From: Sphingobacterium detergens | GTDB lineage: Bacteria; Bacteroidota; Bacteroidia; Sphingobacteriales; Sphingobacteriaceae | Assembly: GCF_003610355.1 (NCBI RefSeq) | Contig: NZ_RAPY01000007.1 | Coordinates: 248,001-312,000 of the forward strand | Direction of reading: 5' to 3' | DNA length: 64,000 nt | Part shown: positions 35,301 to 43,519 of the stretch, piece after piece | Numbering within the stretch: the first letter of the stretch is position 1 | How the letters are laid out: each line of letters starts with the position of its first letter | Program-made: the position numbers and the translations under genes | The notes under the pieces: model-generated | Seen by the model: the letters and a program-made list of their open reading frames with translations, nothing else | Database searches by the model: none | What the model was told of the DNA's origin: nothing

Positions 35301-36867
35301 AAATAGCATTGAATTGTTTGAAAAAACGATCCAGCCAATTATTGGATGGTTTGCGATCATGTGGTGATTTTAAGAAAAGCGCACACAATGCCGGTGTCAA
35401 CGTTAGGGCATTTATACCTGAAATCACGATAGCCGCGGCCAAAGTCAGCGAAAATTGCCTATAAAATATACCCACTGGGCCTGAAAGAAAGGCAACAGGA
35501 ACGAAAACTGCCGACATCACCAATGTGATCGCTACTACCGCCCCTCCAACTTCTTTCATGGCTTCTAAGGTTGCTTCCATGGGCTGTAGATGTTCTTCCT
35601 CCATCTTGGCGTAAACTGCTTCTACGACCACAATCCCGTTGTCGACCACAATTCCAATTGCCAATACCAAAGCAAATAGTGTTAGTAGATTGATCGAGAA
35701 ACCCAACATCTGCATAAAAAACAAGGCTCCAATCAGACAGACCGGTACCGCCAGAATTGGGATAACAGTCGCTCTAAAATCCTGTAAAAAGATAAACACC
35801 ACGATAAAAACCAATAGGAATGCCTCCAGTAGGGTCTTTATAACCGATGAAATAGACGCATCCAAGAAACGTGATACATCATAACCCATGGTATAGGTCA
35901 TACCCGCTGGAAACGAATTCTGCTTCAGTTCAGCCATACGATCTTTGACCCGTTGAATAACTTCCTGTGCGTTTGATCCTGGTAGCTGTTTTAACATGAT
36001 AGACGCAGATGGGCGCCCGTCTGTTTTGGAGACCATTTCATAATCCAGCGAGCCAAATTCAACGTCTGCTACATCCTTGATACGAATAATCGAACCATTG
36101 GAATTTGCACGGATAGGCACATTGGCATATTCATCAATCTCTGTGAATTTTCCTGGATAACGCAAGACGTACTGTTGCATATTGCGCATTTTGTCTGAGC
36201 TAATCCCAGTTTGCCCAGGCGCAGCTTCAATATTCTGTTTGCGCAAAGCCGCTACCACATCTTCGGCAGAGATATTATATGCCGCCATACGATCGGGTTT
36301 TACCCATACACGCATCGCATAATCACGCATACCCATAATCTGAGCGAGTCCTACCCCTTCAATACGTTTCAGCTCTTTAAGGATATTGATATCGGCGAAA
36401 TTATAGATGAAACGTTCATCTGCAGTTTCATCCTCAGTAAAAACATTCAGGTACATCAACATGGAGTTGACTTCCTTCTCTGTCGTTACCCCAGCTTTAA
36501 TAACCTCCTCAGGCAATTCATCCAGTACAGTCGTCACCCTGTTCTGAACATTGACCGCAGCAATATCCGGGTCCGTTCCTACTTCAAAGAAAATCTGTAT
36601 CACCGTACTTCCGTTATTAGTAGATACGGAGTTCATATAGGTCATCCCTGCAACACCATTGATCGCCTTTTCCAATGGAATAGCGACGGCATTGGTACTT
36701 ACTTCGGCATTCGCTCCTGTATAATTGGCGTTTACAACCACCGACGGCGGTACAATGTCTGGGAATTGCGTAATCGGCAACGTAAATAATGCCAGTAAGC
36801 CCAAGAGTGTAATAAAAACCGATATTACAAGCGATAATATGGGCCTTTTTATAAATGTTTCAAACAT
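32317..36867 (-). CDS. RND efflux pump fused to a TolC/NodT-like outer-membrane channel
   Basis: A 1516-residue chimera. Residues 1 to about 1035 are a complete AcrB/HAE1-type inner-membrane RND transporter (FIKRPILSLVISVFITLLG start, FPDIVPPSVVV, LFALVLAIGIVVDNGIVVVEAVYAKM, IGLLGKNAILIVEYA, RSIGTAAVGGMLIGT). From about 1039 a lipoprotein signal follows (KQTSLVIAALILFGSC, lipobox Cys1054), then 462 residues of an outer-membrane factor (WRDIFKDPLLVALIDSALQHNIDIRQS, INGLLGR, LVNQRPDIKTAYLKM, RVTSLDVVTAQKESLEAQIGKVE). An ATA codon (33754-33756) sits where a separate channel gene would have its ATG. After 12 helices the C-terminus is cytosolic, so the positively charged KKENKKQVIKQ and hydrophobic stretch could act as an internal signal cut by signal peptidase II. 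Follows the adaptor gene by 13 bp. Confidence 0.92.
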   Translation of the reverse strand: MFETFIKRPILSLVISVFITLLGLLALFTLPITQFPDIVPPSVVVNANYTGANAEVSTNAVAIPLEKAINGVAGMTYMNSVSTNNGSTVIQIFFEVGTDPDIAAVNVQNRVTTVLDELPEEVIKAGVTTEKEVNSMLMYLNVFTEDETADERFIYNFADINILKELKRIEGVGLAQIMGMRDYAMRVWVKPDRMAAYNISAEDVVAALRKQNIEAAPGQTGISSDKMRNMQQYVLRYPGKFTEIDEYANVPIRANSNGSIIRIKDVADVEFGSLDYEMVSKTDGRPSASIMLKQLPGSNAQEVIQRVKDRMAELKQNSFPAGMTYTMGYDVSRFLDASISSVIKTLLEAFLLVFIVVFIFLQDFRATVIPILAVPVCLIGALFFMQMLGFSINLLTLFALVLAIGIVVDNGIVVVEAVYAKMEEEHLQPMEATLEAMKEVGGAVVAITLVMSAVFVPVAFLSGPVGIFYRQFSLTLAAAIVISGINALTLTPALCALFLKSPHDRKPSNNWLDRFFKQFNAIYDRTAFGYKGILMKTSARRGLTLLLLGGFFVATWGSSAILPSGFIPTEDQGMIYVSVTTPPGATVDRTERVLDKIDSVARKLDIVETVSTLSGYSIVTEVSGASYGMGMINLKPWKERDQTVDDVIKELREKTKDFVDGQIDFFPPPTVPGFGNSSGFELRLLDRSGNEDLNKTAEVLQKFMEDMEKSEVIQDISSSFDVNFPQYMLKVDYDMAAKKGISVENAMNTLQTLMGSLYATNFIRYGQMYKVMVQAGPEYRQRPEDVLRLYVKNETGEMVPYNAFISMERIYGPEQITRYNMFSSAMVTGQSSPGFSSGQAIEEVEKIASSLPQGYSIEWSGMTREQKISGNQALYIFALCLLFVYLLLCAQYESFLLPLPVLLCLPAGIFGAFIFLKIFGLENNIYAQVALVMLIGLLGKNAILIVEYANLKYKQGMDIVTASIEGAVARLRPILMTSFAFIAGLIPLMMASGAGALGNRSIGTAAVGGMLIGTILGVIVIPGLVILFSKKENKKQVIKQTSLVIAALILFGSCSVPKKAAQPEKIAVPTAFAERTAVDSVNVGNRSWRDIFKDPLLVALIDSALQHNIDIRQSILRLESAQAYFKQRKAALGPTVEAAVEGGIRKYGHYTESGIGNYDSNFSDNLKNDEKLPEPFIPDYFIGLRSSWEIDLWGKLKSQKQAAYFGLLAEQEGKRLLETELVSNIATAYYELMALDQKIKVYNRNIELHTNALEVVEVKKDAGYATELSVQQFKALLANSKSAQEKLSQEIALWEHHINGLLGRYYQPIKRSEYIENTNLYHAMTFGTPDDLVNQRPDIKTAYLKMMASSNNQEASRLAFLPSVAISPFVGLQSFSFNKLFNLDKSIAYNLFGGITLPILNQRQLKTQYEVAKADYGIAFLDYEKSVVNAYNEVSNVIMTQEAISRRRTFVDEHVKALDLSIEAAQELFIAGRVTSLDVVTAQKESLEAQIGKVELEKENTLNQILLYKALGGGWK

Positions 36868-36880
36868 AATTTATCCTCCG

Positions 36881-37987
36881 CTACAGCTTCCTCAATTTTG
36901 GATTAATTTTCATCCCATTACGCAAATTTTGCACGCCTTCATAAACCACTTTAACATTTGGATCAAGGCCGCCCTCAACAATGTAATAATGGCCTACACG
37001 GGGACCAGCAACAAAAGGTGTCATCTTGACCGTACTATCGGCCTGCATGGTATAAACATAAGTCTTGTCCTGTATCTCGAATACTGATTTTTGATGTACA
37101 AATGCATGTTCTCCAGTTTCCATCGGCACAGCAATCTTACCAGTAGCACCGTGCTTCAGGATATGTTCTTTATTTGGAAATTGCACCCGAAGGGCAATAG
37201 AACCCGTGTTTGCCTCAAATTCACTTTCGACAATATGCGCAACCCCTTCATGCGGGTATAAGGCCCCATTCGCCAAAATTAATTTTACCGTTTTACGAGT
37301 TTCCTTTCCATTCATTTTATCTTGCATCATCGTCAGGTATTCCCGTTCTGAAATATCAAAATAAACATTGACCTGGCTTAGATCAGAAATCGTCGTGATG
37401 AGGCTTCCCTCTGTCAGTAGCGAACCTTCCTTCAATAGGATCCGATCTATTCGACCATCAAATGGTGCCTGGATAACCGTATAATCCAATCTCGTTTGGG
37501 CTTGATTAACTAAAGCACGGGCTTCTTCAATTTTAGAATTAGCGGCCTTCAACTGAATTTTCAATAGATTATATTCCGAAGGACTCACAATATTTTTATC
37601 CACCAACTTTTGGGTTCTTTCCATCTCAAGCTTGATTTTTTGAGCTTCAGCAATGGAATTATCATATTGTGCTTTTGCTTTGGCAACCTCCGAGCGATAC
37701 TCTTCGTTATTGTATCTGAATAAAATCTGGCCTTTTTTTACCCAAGCACCCTCGTCCACATAGATTTTATCTAGAAACCCATTTAATTTGGACCGAATCT
37801 CAACATTTTTCAAGGCCTGAATATCTGCAATATACTCCTGATAGACAGTCGTATCCATTACAACAAGCGGTGTAATTGGTATATTCTTAATTTCTTCCTT
37901 TTGCTCGGCATTAGCATTGGAGGAGCTGCAAGAAGCTAGCATCCCTACCGCACCCAATAATAGGCACAGTGCAAATAATTTCTTCAT
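36881..37987 (-). CDS. RND efflux periplasmic adaptor (membrane fusion protein)
   Basis: A 368-residue lipoprotein (signal MKKLFALCLLLGAVGMLASC, Cys20). It has the adaptor layout: beta-barrel/lipoyl entry IKNIPITPLVVMDTTVYQEYIADIQALKNVEIRSKLNGFLDKIYVDEGAWVKKGQILF, a helical hairpin (AKAKAQYDNSIAEAQKIKLEMERTQKLVDKNIVSPSEYNLLKIQLKAAN), lipoyl return AQTRLDYTVIQAPFDGRIDRILLKEGSL and C-terminal barrel and membrane-proximal domains. It bridges pump and channel encoded by the next, fused gene 13 bp downstream. Substrates could be drugs, bile-like compounds or solvents; sequence does not tell. The hairpin is of the short AcrA type. Confidence 0.93.
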   Translation of the reverse strand: MKKLFALCLLLGAVGMLASCSSSNANAEQKEEIKNIPITPLVVMDTTVYQEYIADIQALKNVEIRSKLNGFLDKIYVDEGAWVKKGQILFRYNNEEYRSEVAKAKAQYDNSIAEAQKIKLEMERTQKLVDKNIVSPSEYNLLKIQLKAANSKIEEARALVNQAQTRLDYTVIQAPFDGRIDRILLKEGSLLTEGSLITTISDLSQVNVYFDISEREYLTMMQDKMNGKETRKTVKLILANGALYPHEGVAHIVESEFEANTGSIALRVQFPNKEHILKHGATGKIAVPMETGEHAFVHQKSVFEIQDKTYVYTMQADSTVKMTPFVAGPRVGHYYIVEGGLDPNVKVVYEGVQNLRNGMKINPKLRKL

Positions 37988-38133
37988 AAAACGATAAAAA
38001 ATAAAATGTAAAACTAGATGGGAGCTACAATAATATTGTGTAGAAATGCACCAGAGCTACTGCTCCTGGATACCAGAAAAAATAAAAAACACTATTATTT
38101 TATAGACTCCAATAGAAAAGTATAGGAGAATCC

Positions 38134-38496
38134 TTAGAAAGGCCGGAATCTATATAAAAATTGATAATATCCTGGTCGACAAAGAGTTTTTGACCGATAA
38201 AATGGATGTATTTTATCCTTGGAAAAGCACAATGCAGTAAATACGATCCCAAAAACAAATATGAAAATGGACAGTACCTGACTATTGACAGAAAATATGC
38301 GGTAGTCATCCTGCAATAGGACTTTCTCTTCTTGTGAAGAATGAATAGGTTCTAAATCCAATACATCATCCAAAAAATACTCCACTATCGTCTCTCCCGC
38401 ATGCAAAACTTGCCCCGTCGTCGATGAGAATGACTCATACGTCAAGAGATTGAGATACGCAAAGAGTGTTAAAAGATGGAATAATTTACCTAACAT
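38134..38496 (-). CDS. Small two-helix membrane protein upstream of the efflux operon
   Basis: I do not recognise a characterised family. The product is 120 residues with a first hydrophobic segment (FHLLTLFAYLNLLTYES, about residues 5-20), an acidic exported-looking middle (VEYFLDDVLDLEPIHSSQEEK) and a second membrane helix (LSIFIFVFGIVFTALCF, about residues 76-92), then a basic cytosolic-type tail. The frame is open to a GTG at 38514, but that codon overlaps the -7 promoter box, so the ATG at 38496 is used. It precedes the adaptor gene by about 147 bp on the same strand. It may be an accessory subunit, but no evidence ties it to efflux beyond position. Confidence 0.6.
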   Translation of the reverse strand: MLGKLFHLLTLFAYLNLLTYESFSSTTGQVLHAGETIVEYFLDDVLDLEPIHSSQEEKVLLQDDYRIFSVNSQVLSIFIFVFGIVFTALCFSKDKIHPFYRSKTLCRPGYYQFLYRFRPF

Positions 38497-38513
38497 ATCG
38501 AATTTTCGAACCA

Positions 38514-38521
38514 CAAAGGTA
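38514..38521 (-). promoter_or_regulatory. -7 promoter box of the small membrane protein gene
   Basis: On the minus strand this reads TACCTTTG, an exact TAnnTTTG match, 17 nt before the ATG at 38496. No TTG with 19-20 bp spacing is seen. Its position argues against the GTG start at 38514. Confidence 0.45.
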
Positions 38522-38556
38522 TGACTTTAAATAGCCAAGATTATTTTATTCGTGTA

Positions 38557-38598
38557 AAAAAACCATGACAGCAAATAGATTGGTCATCATGGTTTTTT
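38557..38598 (-). terminator. Terminator after GH92 gene A
   Basis: aaaaaaccatga (38557-38568) and tcatggtttttt (38587-38598) form a perfect 12-bp stem with an 18-nt loop. On the minus strand it follows the GH92 stop by about 75 nt and ends in a T-run, giving an intrinsic terminator. Confidence 0.75.
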
Positions 38599-38671
38599 AT
38601 GTTTCACTTTTTTAAGTGAATTGTACCTGTAATTTTTTTATACTATATTATTTGTTTCCTTACCTTTCGTA

Positions 38672-40960
38672 CTAAAACTTTTCGTTACTGAAAGAATATG
38701 GAGCATCGTCCTTCTTGGTTCCTCTATTTTTATTCGGTTCTGTACTCATTTTAAATTCCAGATTTGCTCCTTTTAGGAGATCCGAATAGCGAATATAGTT
38801 TTTCTCATAAGCTTTTCCATTCCAGGAGAGCTGGTTCACATAAACCTGATCGCCCCGCTCTTGTTTCGCATGAATACGGACCTCTTTCCCATTTTCGAGT
38901 TTTAAGGTAACCTTATCAAACTGAGGTGAACCAATCACATATTCCCCTGATCCGGGTGAAACAGGATAAAATCCCAATGATGAAAACACGTACCAAGCCG
39001 AAGTCTGTCCATTATCTTCATCACCACAGTAACCATCTGGTGTCGGAAGATACAGTTTATCCATGATCTTACGGACCCAATATTGTGCTTTCCATGGTTC
39101 TGCGGCATAGTTATAGAGGTAAGGCATATGTTGGATCGGCTGATTCCCATGTGCATATTGCCCCATATTCATCACCTGCATTTCACGCATCTCGTGGATC
39201 ATGCTACGACTTTTCATACCTTCATAACTTGGGATAACAAAGACAGTATCCAACATGGAAACGAAAGATTTATTTCCGCCCATCAAATCTATTAGTCCCT
39301 GTGGATCATGAAATACACAAAAACTCCAATGCCACGCATTACCCTCAGTATATTCACGGGACCAAGCACTTGGGTCAAAATTTGCGACAAAAGAACCATC
39401 CGCTTTTTTACCACGCATCAACTTTGTCGTTGGGTCAAAAAGATTTTTGTAATTCATCGCCCGTTGTGCGTAAATAGCTGTTTCAGATTTTGGTTTACCT
39501 AAGGTCTTTCCATATTCATAAATACACCAATCGTTATAGGCATATTCCAGGGAGCGGGCCACGTTCTGGTCAACCTTTACATCCGCTGGAATATAACCTA
39601 GTTTATTATAGTACTCATGGCCAAAACGCCCAGTAGAAGAATGTTTAGGATACGCATTATGTGCACCATGTTTCAGAGCCTCCCAAAGGATTTCTTTATC
39701 ATAACCTGTTCGATTGGTGACCAAAGCGTCCGCTACTACTGATGCAGAATTATTACCGATCATAGACGCACGATGTCCTGGTGAAGACCATTCTGGCAAG
39801 TATCCACTTTCCTTGTAGGCATTCACTAAGCCCTCCTGCATGCGATCATTCATAGACGGATAGAGCAGGTTCAAAAGCGGAAATAAACTTCTGAATGTAT
39901 CCCAAAAACCTGTATCTGTAAACATTTCACCAGGTAGAACCTGGCCATTATAAGGGCTATAATGAATTCGTCTTCCTGAACCATCAATTTCGGAGAAATC
40001 CCTTGGAAATAATGTTGAACGGTATAGACAGGAATAAAATGTACGCAAGCGGTCCACGTTTTTATCCTCTACCTGAACACGCCCTAATACCTCGTTCCAT
40101 TGTTGTTTACCTTCATCTACAACCTGCTCAAATGTTTTAGACTTCACTTCGTTGAGATTAAGCTCCGCTTGTTCAAAACTAATAAAGGAAGAGGCAACCT
40201 TTGCCATTACTTTCTCCCCCCTTTTTAAAGAAGGGAAGCCAATGATCGCTCCAGCATGATCATCCTGAATTTCCAATTGATTATCCTTGATATTGCCATT
40301 CCTTACTCCGGCTTGGTACGAAAAAGGCCGATCAAAAGTTATGACAAAATAATTCTTAAAATTATCTGGAACACCACCGCTATTTTTGGTCGAATAACCG
40401 ATAATTTTATTTTCCTGAGGAATAACCTTGATATACGATCCCTTATCAAAGGCATCAATAATCACATAAGCCTGTTCTGTTTTGGGAAAAGTAAATTGAA
40501 ATACCGCAGCCCGTTGGGAAGGTGTAAGCTCAGTAGTGACATCATGATCTGCCAGGTAAACACTATAATAATAGGGTTTCACAACCTCGGCTTTATGCGA
40601 GAACCAACTCGCGCGTTTTTCCTGATCAAACTGCGGTTTACCTGTCATAGGCATCAACGAGAATTGTCCATAATCATTATTCCAGGGACTAGGCTGATGT
40701 GTCTGCTTAAATCCCTTGATCTTATCCGCAGTATAGGTATATACCCAACCATCACCCATATTACCTGTCTGTGGTGTCCAGAAGTTCATTCCCCAGGGAC
40801 GTGCTATTGCCGGATAAGTATTTCCATTAGACAGCTCGTATTTAGATTCTGTCCCGATCAAAGGGTTTACATAGTCTACCGGAGAAGATTGTTGCGCCAA
40901 ACTTATATGAGACGCAAAAAGAAAAAGGACACCGCCTGTTATTTTTTTAATGTTAAACAT
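38672..40960 (-). CDS. GH92 alpha-mannosidase A (own transcription unit)
   Basis: A 762-residue secreted glycoside hydrolase family 92 enzyme, a calcium-dependent inverting exo-alpha-mannosidase type. The ATG at 40960 is used because it gives a proper signal (MFNIKKITGGVLFLFASHISLAQ); an earlier ATG adds 13 charged residues. Typical blocks are VDYVNPLIGTESKYELSNGNTYPAIARPWGMNFWTPQTGNMGDGW, FWDTFRSLFPLLNLLYP, the acid-residue region RSLEYAYNDWCI and DGYCGDEDNGQTSAWYVFSSLGFYPVSPGSGEY. The latter has D-E-D-N where the GH92 gene B product has N-D-D-C. It resembles gene C product closely. It has its own operator-like site and is preceded and followed by terminators, so it is transcribed alone. Confidence 0.92.
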   Translation of the reverse strand: MFNIKKITGGVLFLFASHISLAQQSSPVDYVNPLIGTESKYELSNGNTYPAIARPWGMNFWTPQTGNMGDGWVYTYTADKIKGFKQTHQPSPWNNDYGQFSLMPMTGKPQFDQEKRASWFSHKAEVVKPYYYSVYLADHDVTTELTPSQRAAVFQFTFPKTEQAYVIIDAFDKGSYIKVIPQENKIIGYSTKNSGGVPDNFKNYFVITFDRPFSYQAGVRNGNIKDNQLEIQDDHAGAIIGFPSLKRGEKVMAKVASSFISFEQAELNLNEVKSKTFEQVVDEGKQQWNEVLGRVQVEDKNVDRLRTFYSCLYRSTLFPRDFSEIDGSGRRIHYSPYNGQVLPGEMFTDTGFWDTFRSLFPLLNLLYPSMNDRMQEGLVNAYKESGYLPEWSSPGHRASMIGNNSASVVADALVTNRTGYDKEILWEALKHGAHNAYPKHSSTGRFGHEYYNKLGYIPADVKVDQNVARSLEYAYNDWCIYEYGKTLGKPKSETAIYAQRAMNYKNLFDPTTKLMRGKKADGSFVANFDPSAWSREYTEGNAWHWSFCVFHDPQGLIDLMGGNKSFVSMLDTVFVIPSYEGMKSRSMIHEMREMQVMNMGQYAHGNQPIQHMPYLYNYAAEPWKAQYWVRKIMDKLYLPTPDGYCGDEDNGQTSAWYVFSSLGFYPVSPGSGEYVIGSPQFDKVTLKLENGKEVRIHAKQERGDQVYVNQLSWNGKAYEKNYIRYSDLLKGANLEFKMSTEPNKNRGTKKDDAPYSFSNEKF

Positions 40961-41003
40961 AATTCTTGTTTTGGTTGAAGCCGTCCTAAAATTCATCAAA
41001 AAG

Positions 41004-41021
41004 CTAAAACGTATTAGTAAA
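41004..41021. promoter_or_regulatory. Operator-like site 1 before GH92 gene A
   Basis: ctaaaacgtattagtaaa, 44 bp upstream of the GH92 A start codon. The same 18 bases recur exactly at 46640-46657 before GH92 gene C. A partly palindromic site centred on acgt is the usual form of a LacI-family operator, and a LacI-family gene is encoded nearby at 46784-47770. Confidence 0.7.
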
Positions 41022-41076
41022 TATAAATAAGAAATTTAAATATAGGGGATAACAAGCCTATTTTCACAAGATGGTT

Positions 41077-41119
41077 ACAAAAAAATCCCCTATTCAAGTG
41101 GTTATTTGAATAGGGGATT
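41077..41119 (-). terminator. Terminator after GH92 gene B
   Basis: A perfect 14-bp stem, aatcccctattcaa (41084-41097) with ttgaataggggatt (41106-41119), and an 8-nt loop. On the minus strand it is followed by a run of T opposite 41077-41083. It closes the GH92 C-secretory peptidase-GH92 B operon before the GH92 A unit. Confidence 0.85.
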
Positions 41120-41214
41120 GTATCTTGTAAAACATGACCAAACGCGGTTTTACCCATTCTATCTGATATCGTTTGGCATCTGTTTGAATTTTATCATGCG
41201 TATGGACAAATATG

Positions 41215-43509
41215 CTATTTACGCGGTTTACTACTCATTGTATAGATCAATTCACCACCATTCGTTAGGCTACTATACGATAGTTTCAAATTGTCCAGGA
41301 GTTTACCATTCAAGGTTACCGATTTAACATATACATTCTTCTCAGATTGGTTACGCACAGTAATAGCAATACTCTTTCCGTTTTCTAGATTGATCTTTGC
41401 AGATTTCACTAATGGGCTTCCAATCCAATAGGCATCTTCGCCCGGTGCTACAGGATAAAATCCAAGCGCTGTAAACAGATACCAGGCAGACATCTGTCCA
41501 CAGTCATCATTTCCACCCAACCCAGCATGTCCATTATGATATTGATTTCGGATAATCTGACGTAAACGTGCCTGCGCCTTCCAAGGGCTCTGAGTCATGT
41601 TATACAAATAGGCAACATGATGCGAAGGCTCATTTCCATGTACATAATTCCCAATAATTCCATCCCGGGTGATATCCTCGGTATGCTCAAAATATTTATC
41701 GGGTAATTCCATTGTAAATAAAGAATCCAGATAGGTCTCCAGTTTCTTTTGACCACCCATAAGCTCCATCATCTCTCGGGGTTGATGTGGAACGTACAAG
41801 CTATAATTCCATGAATTCCCTTCAATGAAGCCTTGGCCATGGGTATCTAATACATCAAATTTCTCCTTAAATTTCCCTTGAGAATTCTTTGGTCGCATAA
41901 AGCCTATTGCCGGGTCATAAAGCGATTTCCAACTCTCAGCACGTTTCGAAAAAGTACGGTAGATATCTTCTTTACCCAGCTTCTTTGCCAATTGCGCGAT
42001 ACACCAGTCATCGTAAGCATATTCCAGTGTATTGGAAACTGAAGTACCAGACACATCATCCGGAACATAGCCTTTATCCATATAGGCACCTATTCCTTCA
42101 TAATTACGTGTATTTGCAGTTTGCACACAAGCCTGTAATGCCGCTTCGGGATCACCTTTATACACGCCTTTCAATATGGCATCAACGATGACAGATACCG
42201 AGTGATAACCACTCATACACCAATTGTCATTGGCATAATGCGACCAGATCGGCAACATTTTCAATACGCTCTGATCGTAATGCGCCATCATCGACGCTAC
42301 GATATCTGCATTGCGCGAAGGGTTAATCAGATTCAGAAGCGGATGGAATGCTCTAAACGTATCCCAAAGCGAAAACGACGTATAATTCGTAAAACCCTTA
42401 GCCTGATGAATCTCCTGATCTAATCCCTTATATTCACCATTTTGATCCATATAAATGGTCGGCATCATACTGGCATGATACATGGCTGTATAGAAATTGA
42501 TCAGATCCTCTTTATTCAACATATCCACTTCAATTTTCTGAAGTTCCTTTTCCCATGCCGTTTGTCCTGCACGCACATATCCATCAAAATTCCAGTTCGG
42601 AGCTTCAACTTCCATATTGTTGAGTGCATTCTTCATACTCACCGGGCTTAGCGCAACTTTCATCAGAATAGATTCGTCGGCTTTCGTGTCGAAGTCCAAA
42701 TGCAGCTTGATGTTGTGAGCGGCTAGATCGGGAAAATTATGCTGTTGATCAAACTTACGCCAAAAACCGTTATACACTGATTTCCCATCTTCATATTTAG
42801 CGCCATAGTTTTTGAATGGTTTGGATGTCTTTATCGCAAAATAAACGGTACGTGTACGGGACCATCCATTCGTTTGGCGATATCCTACCAAAGTCGAGTC
42901 ATTCAATACCTTGACAACCGTCCAAACATTTTTACCGTCATAATTATAAATTCCAGCAGTTAAATCCACCACAAGATGTGAAGCATCTGATTTTGGGAAG
43001 GTATAACGATGAATCCCTACGCGTGTGGTGGTTGTTAATTCTGCTTTAATCTGATGTTTATCAAGCAAAACACTATAATAATTGGGCTCGGCACGTTCAT
43101 TTGCATGCGAATAAGGAGATCTATATCCCTCCTGAGGTTTATCTACAGTTCCTGGATTGAGCTGCACCTTCCCCTGGGTCGGCATAACTAATATATCTCC
43201 AAGATCAGAGTGACCGGTACCACTAAAGTGTGTATGGCTAAAGCCCACAATCGTTGGGTCACCATACTGGTAGCCAGCACAGTATTTATACACATCACCA
43301 TTGTACTGTCCGTTTACAGCATAGGATAAGGTATCCGTATCTGGACTTAGTTGTACCGCTCCGAAAGGAACTGTCGCCCCGGGGAAAGTATGCCCCATCC
43401 GAGCGGTTCCGATCAGTGGTTTGACATACTGAATCAATTTGGTTTCCTGTGCTCTTAATAAATAAGGGGCACATAGCAAACCGAAACAAACTAAACTTCT
43501 TATGTTCAT
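41215..43509 (-). CDS. GH92 alpha-mannosidase B
   Basis: A 764-residue secreted GH92 enzyme with signal MNIRSLVCFGLLCAPYLLRAQ. It belongs to a different branch from the other two: the N-terminal block is VKPLIGTARMGHTFPGATVPFGAVQLSPDTDT, the acid region is NTLEYAYDDWCI with Glu496, and the calcium/base loop is HAGLGGNDDCGQMSAWYLFTALGFYPVAPG with Asp668-Asp669. This is the pattern of well-studied alpha-1,2/1,3-mannosidases that clip mannan and high-mannose N-glycans. It is the last gene of an operon, 10 bp after the secretory peptidase gene. Exact linkage cannot be read from sequence. Confidence 0.93.
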   Translation of the reverse strand: MNIRSLVCFGLLCAPYLLRAQETKLIQYVKPLIGTARMGHTFPGATVPFGAVQLSPDTDTLSYAVNGQYNGDVYKYCAGYQYGDPTIVGFSHTHFSGTGHSDLGDILVMPTQGKVQLNPGTVDKPQEGYRSPYSHANERAEPNYYSVLLDKHQIKAELTTTTRVGIHRYTFPKSDASHLVVDLTAGIYNYDGKNVWTVVKVLNDSTLVGYRQTNGWSRTRTVYFAIKTSKPFKNYGAKYEDGKSVYNGFWRKFDQQHNFPDLAAHNIKLHLDFDTKADESILMKVALSPVSMKNALNNMEVEAPNWNFDGYVRAGQTAWEKELQKIEVDMLNKEDLINFYTAMYHASMMPTIYMDQNGEYKGLDQEIHQAKGFTNYTSFSLWDTFRAFHPLLNLINPSRNADIVASMMAHYDQSVLKMLPIWSHYANDNWCMSGYHSVSVIVDAILKGVYKGDPEAALQACVQTANTRNYEGIGAYMDKGYVPDDVSGTSVSNTLEYAYDDWCIAQLAKKLGKEDIYRTFSKRAESWKSLYDPAIGFMRPKNSQGKFKEKFDVLDTHGQGFIEGNSWNYSLYVPHQPREMMELMGGQKKLETYLDSLFTMELPDKYFEHTEDITRDGIIGNYVHGNEPSHHVAYLYNMTQSPWKAQARLRQIIRNQYHNGHAGLGGNDDCGQMSAWYLFTALGFYPVAPGEDAYWIGSPLVKSAKINLENGKSIAITVRNQSEKNVYVKSVTLNGKLLDNLKLSYSSLTNGGELIYTMSSKPRK

Positions 43510-43519
43510 CGCTTAAGGA

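Noticed and set aside
36211..36789. A 192-codon open frame on the plus strand opposite the pump gene
   Set aside because: It lies fully inside a strongly conserved RND transporter region, has no signal or family motif and looks like His/Ile-rich mirror sequence of the real gene.
38100..38309. An alternative 69-codon frame overlapping the small two-helix membrane protein
   Set aside because: It overlaps the better-supported frame with the -7 box and two membrane segments, and has no independent start evidence.
40256..40978. A 240-codon open frame on the plus strand opposite GH92 gene A
   Set aside because: It mirrors the coding strand of a conserved enzyme. Its composition (Ile, Arg, Cys, Phe runs) is typical of an antisense shadow, and no homology is apparent.
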